Source: Liquidambar formosana
Lineage: Eukaryota; Streptophyta; Magnoliopsida; Saxifragales; Altingiaceae
DNA length: 64,000 bases
Assembly: GCA_039720395.1 (NCBI GenBank)
Contig: CM077833.1
Location: 19,219,133-19,283,132 of the forward strand
Direction: 5' to 3'
Part shown: positions 60,469 to 64,000 of the stretch, in pieces
Layout: every line of letters begins with the position of its first letter
Position numbering within the stretch: position 1 is the first letter of the stretch
Position numbers and translations under genes: made by a program
The notes under the pieces: generated by a model
What the model saw: the letters and a program-made list of their open reading frames with translations, nothing else
Database searches by the model: none
What the model was told of the DNA's origin: nothing

Positions 60469-61571
60469 AGTATTTCAAATACCTTGAATGCGCTGTTTTT
60501 GAAGGATTTCATTAACCACACTAGCCGTAAATCCCAATAGTTATTATATTCCACTGACAGAAACGTTCATAGTTTTAGGCAACTTTGGACGTGTTGCTTA
60601 TCTAAACCCATTTTGGAAGGCTATCAAACCCATCAACTTCAAAGCCTTCAATTGTAAATGAAGAGAGAATCTTCTCTATATACCGATTCAGGTTTCCTAA
60701 TGCGTTGCGCGCCTTTCTCTCATAAGTCATCTCTTACGTACTGCAAATCCGAAATAATTTATTATGAATTCGGCACCGCTTTGAAATGTATTTTTGTCTG
60801 TAACTGCTATGTTATCTGGATTGTAATCAGTGTAAGCTGTCCTTATATATTATAATAATATAATGAAACTCCCACTTAGGTATTTAGTATTCAACGGAAT
60901 TTTCCGGATAAGCTTTCAGAGCTTCTTTTTTGCGCTCTTTCCTCGCCCCAACTTCACGATCAGGTTCAATAATTTCTCCCAAGAGACAAGCAAGCATGAA
61001 AATCACATGGAACCGAGAACGCCAGTGTGTGTCCTTACTAGTAATGGTTATTGACCATTTCAGCAGTTCTCTTGATCCTTAAATCACACAGCTGGTAATA
61101 TGCAATGAAAAATGTCTTTTTATTAGGCATGATTCAGTCTTCTTGTTCACAAATGATTATGGCCAGGTATGGCAGCCAAAAAAAAAGAAAAGAAAAAGGA
61201 TAATGGCTAGGTAAAGGAGGTTGTGGTGACCTTTAGGTGGTCAGTATTTGAGGGAGAATAATGTTAGGGATACACTTTCAGGGGTTGTGTTCACAAATAC
61301 TCAGTTTTTTGAATTTGAAGTCTGAGAATGCGTCTGAGATCATCCAAATTTCATCAACAGGAAATAAGAAAAAGAGAGTTATTTTCATTTGATTTGAATT
61401 AATAAGAAGAGAAGTGATGCATGGATAAAACCTTGGATTTGTAATGTTGAAAAAGGTTCAATTTTGGCTTTGCTGCGCGTTTTTTTTCCTCTCTTGGGAT
61501 CAGCTTGTTGGTAAGCTCATCATTAGCCCAAACAAACTGTAAGTTTAAAAACATTTTTACTTATAGACTAA
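60469..61571. other. 3' flank of the CTR1-like gene; no further gene
   Basis: Contains the inferred 3' UTR (AT-rich, a TATAATAATATAATGAAA stretch at about 60847 could include the poly(A) signal). No other feature is recognised. Confidence 0.35.
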
Positions 61572-61773
61572 GGCCATGTTTGGCTAGAATGGAATTTGAT
61601 TCTATGTTTAAATTAGTCTGGAATGGAATAAAATTTGAAATAAACATTGGGGAAGGAATATCATTGTGACTCATTACTGCTATTTGATTCCATTTCTATT
61701 TAAATATCTTATCCAAACATATTGTTAGAAATGAATTGGAATGTGATTCCATTTTAGCCAAACAAACATAGCC
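61572..61773. mobile_element. Harbinger/Tourist-like MITE, copy 3
   Basis: Starts GGCCATGTTTGGCTAGAATG and ends TAGCCAAACAAACATAGCC. The flanks are TAA (61569-61571) and TAG (61774-61776), an imperfect TSD. The interior matches the copies at 43612 and 46369. It is 202 bp, the shortest and most diverged copy, between the kinase and TPR genes. Confidence 0.7.
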
Positions 61774-62395
61774 TAGCTTGATTGAGAAGGGGCTTGAAAT
61801 GTCTTGTGCATCTTCCCTACTTCAACCCCCTTACTAATCCTGAGATCTCAAGTTCATCCAAGTAGCTAGAGTGGACATTGTGGAACTTTTGTCCAAAGAG
61901 AATGGATCAATAGCTATAAACCTTCCTTTGTAATTTTTTACTATTATTACAGTACTAAAATGCATTTTATACTAGAAATGCTCCTATGGAATATATTTGT
62001 TAATGTATCAAATTTTAATTCAAATTCATTTCGACTTAATAAGTGAAGCAAATGACACAAGTTATTAACCCTTCTTTTAAGCCAAATCTGATCCACTAAA
62101 TAATTGCAATCCGAAATTAGTAATAAGGACAAAGTCATTGTCCATCCACGAGAAAACATCTAATACCCTTTTTTGAGCATTTCCAATCAAGCGAAGTATT
62201 TTTTAATTATGTAAAATCAGTGTAAAAATATATCGCTACAGTGAAAATACATTATATGAAAAAAGTAACGGTTCCACTCATTTTATTTTGTTTCACTCAT
62301 TTTTCTCTCCCCCTCCGGCAATTTATTAAAGAATGGCGTGGCATATCTACCTCAAGCCATTTATTGAGGTAAATATAGGTTAAAATTTGTTTCAA

Positions 62396-62433
62396 GTTAT
62401 ATTTGTTTCACCGAGTTATATTTGTTTCACCGA
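62396..62433. repeat. Perfect 19-bp tandem duplication upstream of the TPR gene
   Basis: The unit GTTATATTTGTTTCACCGA occurs twice head to tail, about 390 bp before the TPR start codon. Confidence 0.95.
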
Positions 62434-62823
62434 GTGCACTATCCGTTGGATACGTATTTCTCACATTTTGCACGTCGACCCACACTCTCTGCATTTCTTC
62501 GTCGTCAATTACACCCTTGAAGATTGCCCCGTCATGCCAAATGATGACATGGCAAGATCCCAGTGGAAGACGCTGAAACCGGAGGGATCGAACTAAAAAA
62601 GGTGAGAACAACAAGTGAGCATTGTTCCCACTCACATCAACTATTCGCCCATTCCGGTAAAACAGGGCGGCGGGTGTTCTGCGGGACCCACACACAGTCA
62701 ACACCCGCTCCATCCCATCTAAAATCTCACGCCAAATAGCTCATCGTCAAAAACTCCAATCGGACAGACTTTTAGAAAGAGAAAGCGAGAGAATTCTAGA
62801 GAGAGAAAAAGGAAGAGGAAAAA

Positions 62824-63463
62824 ATGGTGGGTGACATTCTTCTGCAAATAGGCCTGATTCTCGCAACTCTATTCATGTTCCTCGTTATGTACGGTATTCC
62901 CCAAAAAGCCCTCTCCAAGATCCGCTTCAGAAACCGAGCCACCTTCCAAGCCAAGCGCCACTTCGTCCAAGGCGCACAGCTCCTAGCCCGAGCCAGATCC
63001 GCCAAAACTCCTCCCTCCGAGACCACCTCCTTCGCCCAGGACGCCCTCGCCGAAGCCGAGAAGGCCATCTCGCTCGACCCCAAGGACGCCGCGTCTCACA
63101 TCCTCAAAGCCCTCGTGCTCGACCTCCAAGGATACAAGACATCGGCTCTCGACTCGCTCGACGCGGCTCTGTCGCCGCTGGCCGTGAAGTCGCTGTCGGA
63201 TCAGGAGAAAGGGGACGCGTTGCTGAGGCGGGCCGAGTTGAAGGTCGCGGTGAGTGGACGCGGCCGGGTTGACTCGGCGGTGGCGGACCTGGTGGCGGGG
63301 GTGAAGCTGAGTAAAGAGAATGCCAAGGGGGTTTAGTCTTTTGGGTGAGTGTTATGAGATGAAGGAGATGACGGAGGAGGCGAGGAAGGCTTACGAGGAG
63401 GCTTTGAGGGTCGAACCCAGATTGACCGTGGCTCGGGAAGCGTTGGACCGCTTGGGCTCGTAA
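62824..63463 (+). CDS. Membrane-anchored TPR protein, frame broken in a G run
   Basis: ATG 62824 follows a GA-rich leader. Residues about 4-24 (ILLQIGLILATLFMFLVMYG) form a hydrophobic segment that looks like an N-terminal membrane anchor. TPR-like helices follow: AEAEKAISLDPKDAASHILK and, further on, EEARKAYEEALRVEP. As written the frame ends at TAG after 170 residues. Dropping one G from the five-G run at 63327-63331 carries on to TAA 63461-63463 with a second TPR half, about 212 residues in all, the size I would expect for this plant TPR family. The extra base is either a sequencing/assembly error or a real null. No intron is apparent. The coding sequence is markedly GC-rich compared with its flanks. 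The precise role of the family is unknown to me. Confidence 0.8.
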
Positions 63464-64000
63464 GGCAAGACTGGCTGGGTCTGGCTCTGGCTGCTGTTGG
63501 CCTTTTTACGTCTTATTACTATTCCAAGTCGTTGTACTTTCAGTTTTACGGGCTATGAAGTTTTGACATTATGGTTCAATTGGTAATTAAGCTTGATTTT
63601 ATTCATTTACACCGGATTTTTTTTTTATAGATAAATACTTTGAAAAACGAAAATCCCGCAATCGAGCATAAATTTCTTCAAATATTTTTGGAAAATTTTC
63701 ATTTTGGGGCAGTTTTATCAAAGTTCTAGGATTCAATTTTTGTGGTGTATCTCAAACTCTTTTAAACTTGATTTTTTAAAAATATTTTTCTACGATATCA
63801 TAATTAATCACAAAGACAAAAAAAAAATAGAGGGAAAGTAGGAAAGAGGGAAAGGATCGAGCAACAAGGCCTGTGTAGAATTTGGTCCTGCAATTGGGGC
63901 TTCTTGCTATTGGGTGCTGCGTGTTGACCCACTTCGTGCTAAAAATCTGCTGGGAAGCAACTAAACTACTCACAGAACCCTTGGAATTACCAAACAGCTA
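63464..64000. other. 3' flank of the TPR gene; nothing recognised
   Basis: AT-rich with short A and T runs. No gene, repeat family or RNA gene that I can support. Confidence 0.4.

Noticed and set aside
62796..63083. Minus-strand ORF of 95 codons over the TPR gene
   Set aside because: It is a shadow of the GC-rich TPR coding sequence.
1..64000. CRISPR arrays, bacterial operons, rRNA or organellar insertions
   Set aside because: No regular spacer-repeat array, Shine-Dalgarno-led operon, rRNA core or plastid/mitochondrial gene was recognised anywhere.

Overview
The window is nuclear DNA of a flowering plant, most likely a core eudicot. The evidence is long AT-rich introns with GT-AG borders, plant-specific gene families (a CTR1-type Raf kinase and a plant BEACH protein), L1-type LINE remnants, Ty1/copia and TRIM debris, and many small DNA transposons. 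Nothing bacterial, organellar or viral was recognised. The species cannot be fixed from the sequence.

Three protein-coding genes are present. (1) On the minus strand, from 31147 down to the left edge, lies the N-terminal part of a BEACH-domain protein most like plant BEACH protein B. I could assemble 21 coding exons (about 1,626 codons). All are joined in frame with consensus splice sites. The C-terminal PH-BEACH and WD40 part would lie beyond position 1. A 5' UTR exon and a TATA box sit at about 32105-32285. (2) On the plus strand, 48674-60468, is a CTR1-like (Raf-type, B3-like) MAPKKK in 15 coding exons, about 947 residues once a one-base insertion in exon 2 is set aside. Its catalytic loop reads HWD instead of HRD. 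(3) On the plus strand, 62824-63463, is a short TPR protein with an N-terminal membrane anchor. Its frame is broken by one extra G in a G run.

The rest is transposon-rich. BEACH introns hold LINE fragments in both orientations (1-2293, 10300-10640, 18560-20519, 23985-24660, 29330-30220), a TRIM, a dead copia element carrying a hAT-like MITE, and a 2.1-kb Mutator-like element that itself contains a second element. About 130 bp upstream of the BEACH TATA box lies a 2.7-kb composite GGGTTGGG-rich repeat bounded by CACATGG. The gene-free stretch 35142-48100 holds a nested hAT pair, a second copy of the copia-resident MITE, Harbinger-like MITEs, a perfect hairpin and a Stowaway-like MITE.

The genes are not evidently linked in function. 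One is a large trafficking scaffold, one an ethylene-type signalling kinase and one a membrane-anchored TPR protein. No previously undescribed cellular system was found. The most distinctive content is the nested transposon architecture with readable target-site duplications, plus the two one-base frame breaks and the HWD kinase. All exon borders were read by eye from splice consensus, reading frame and remembered family sequence. No alignment was run.
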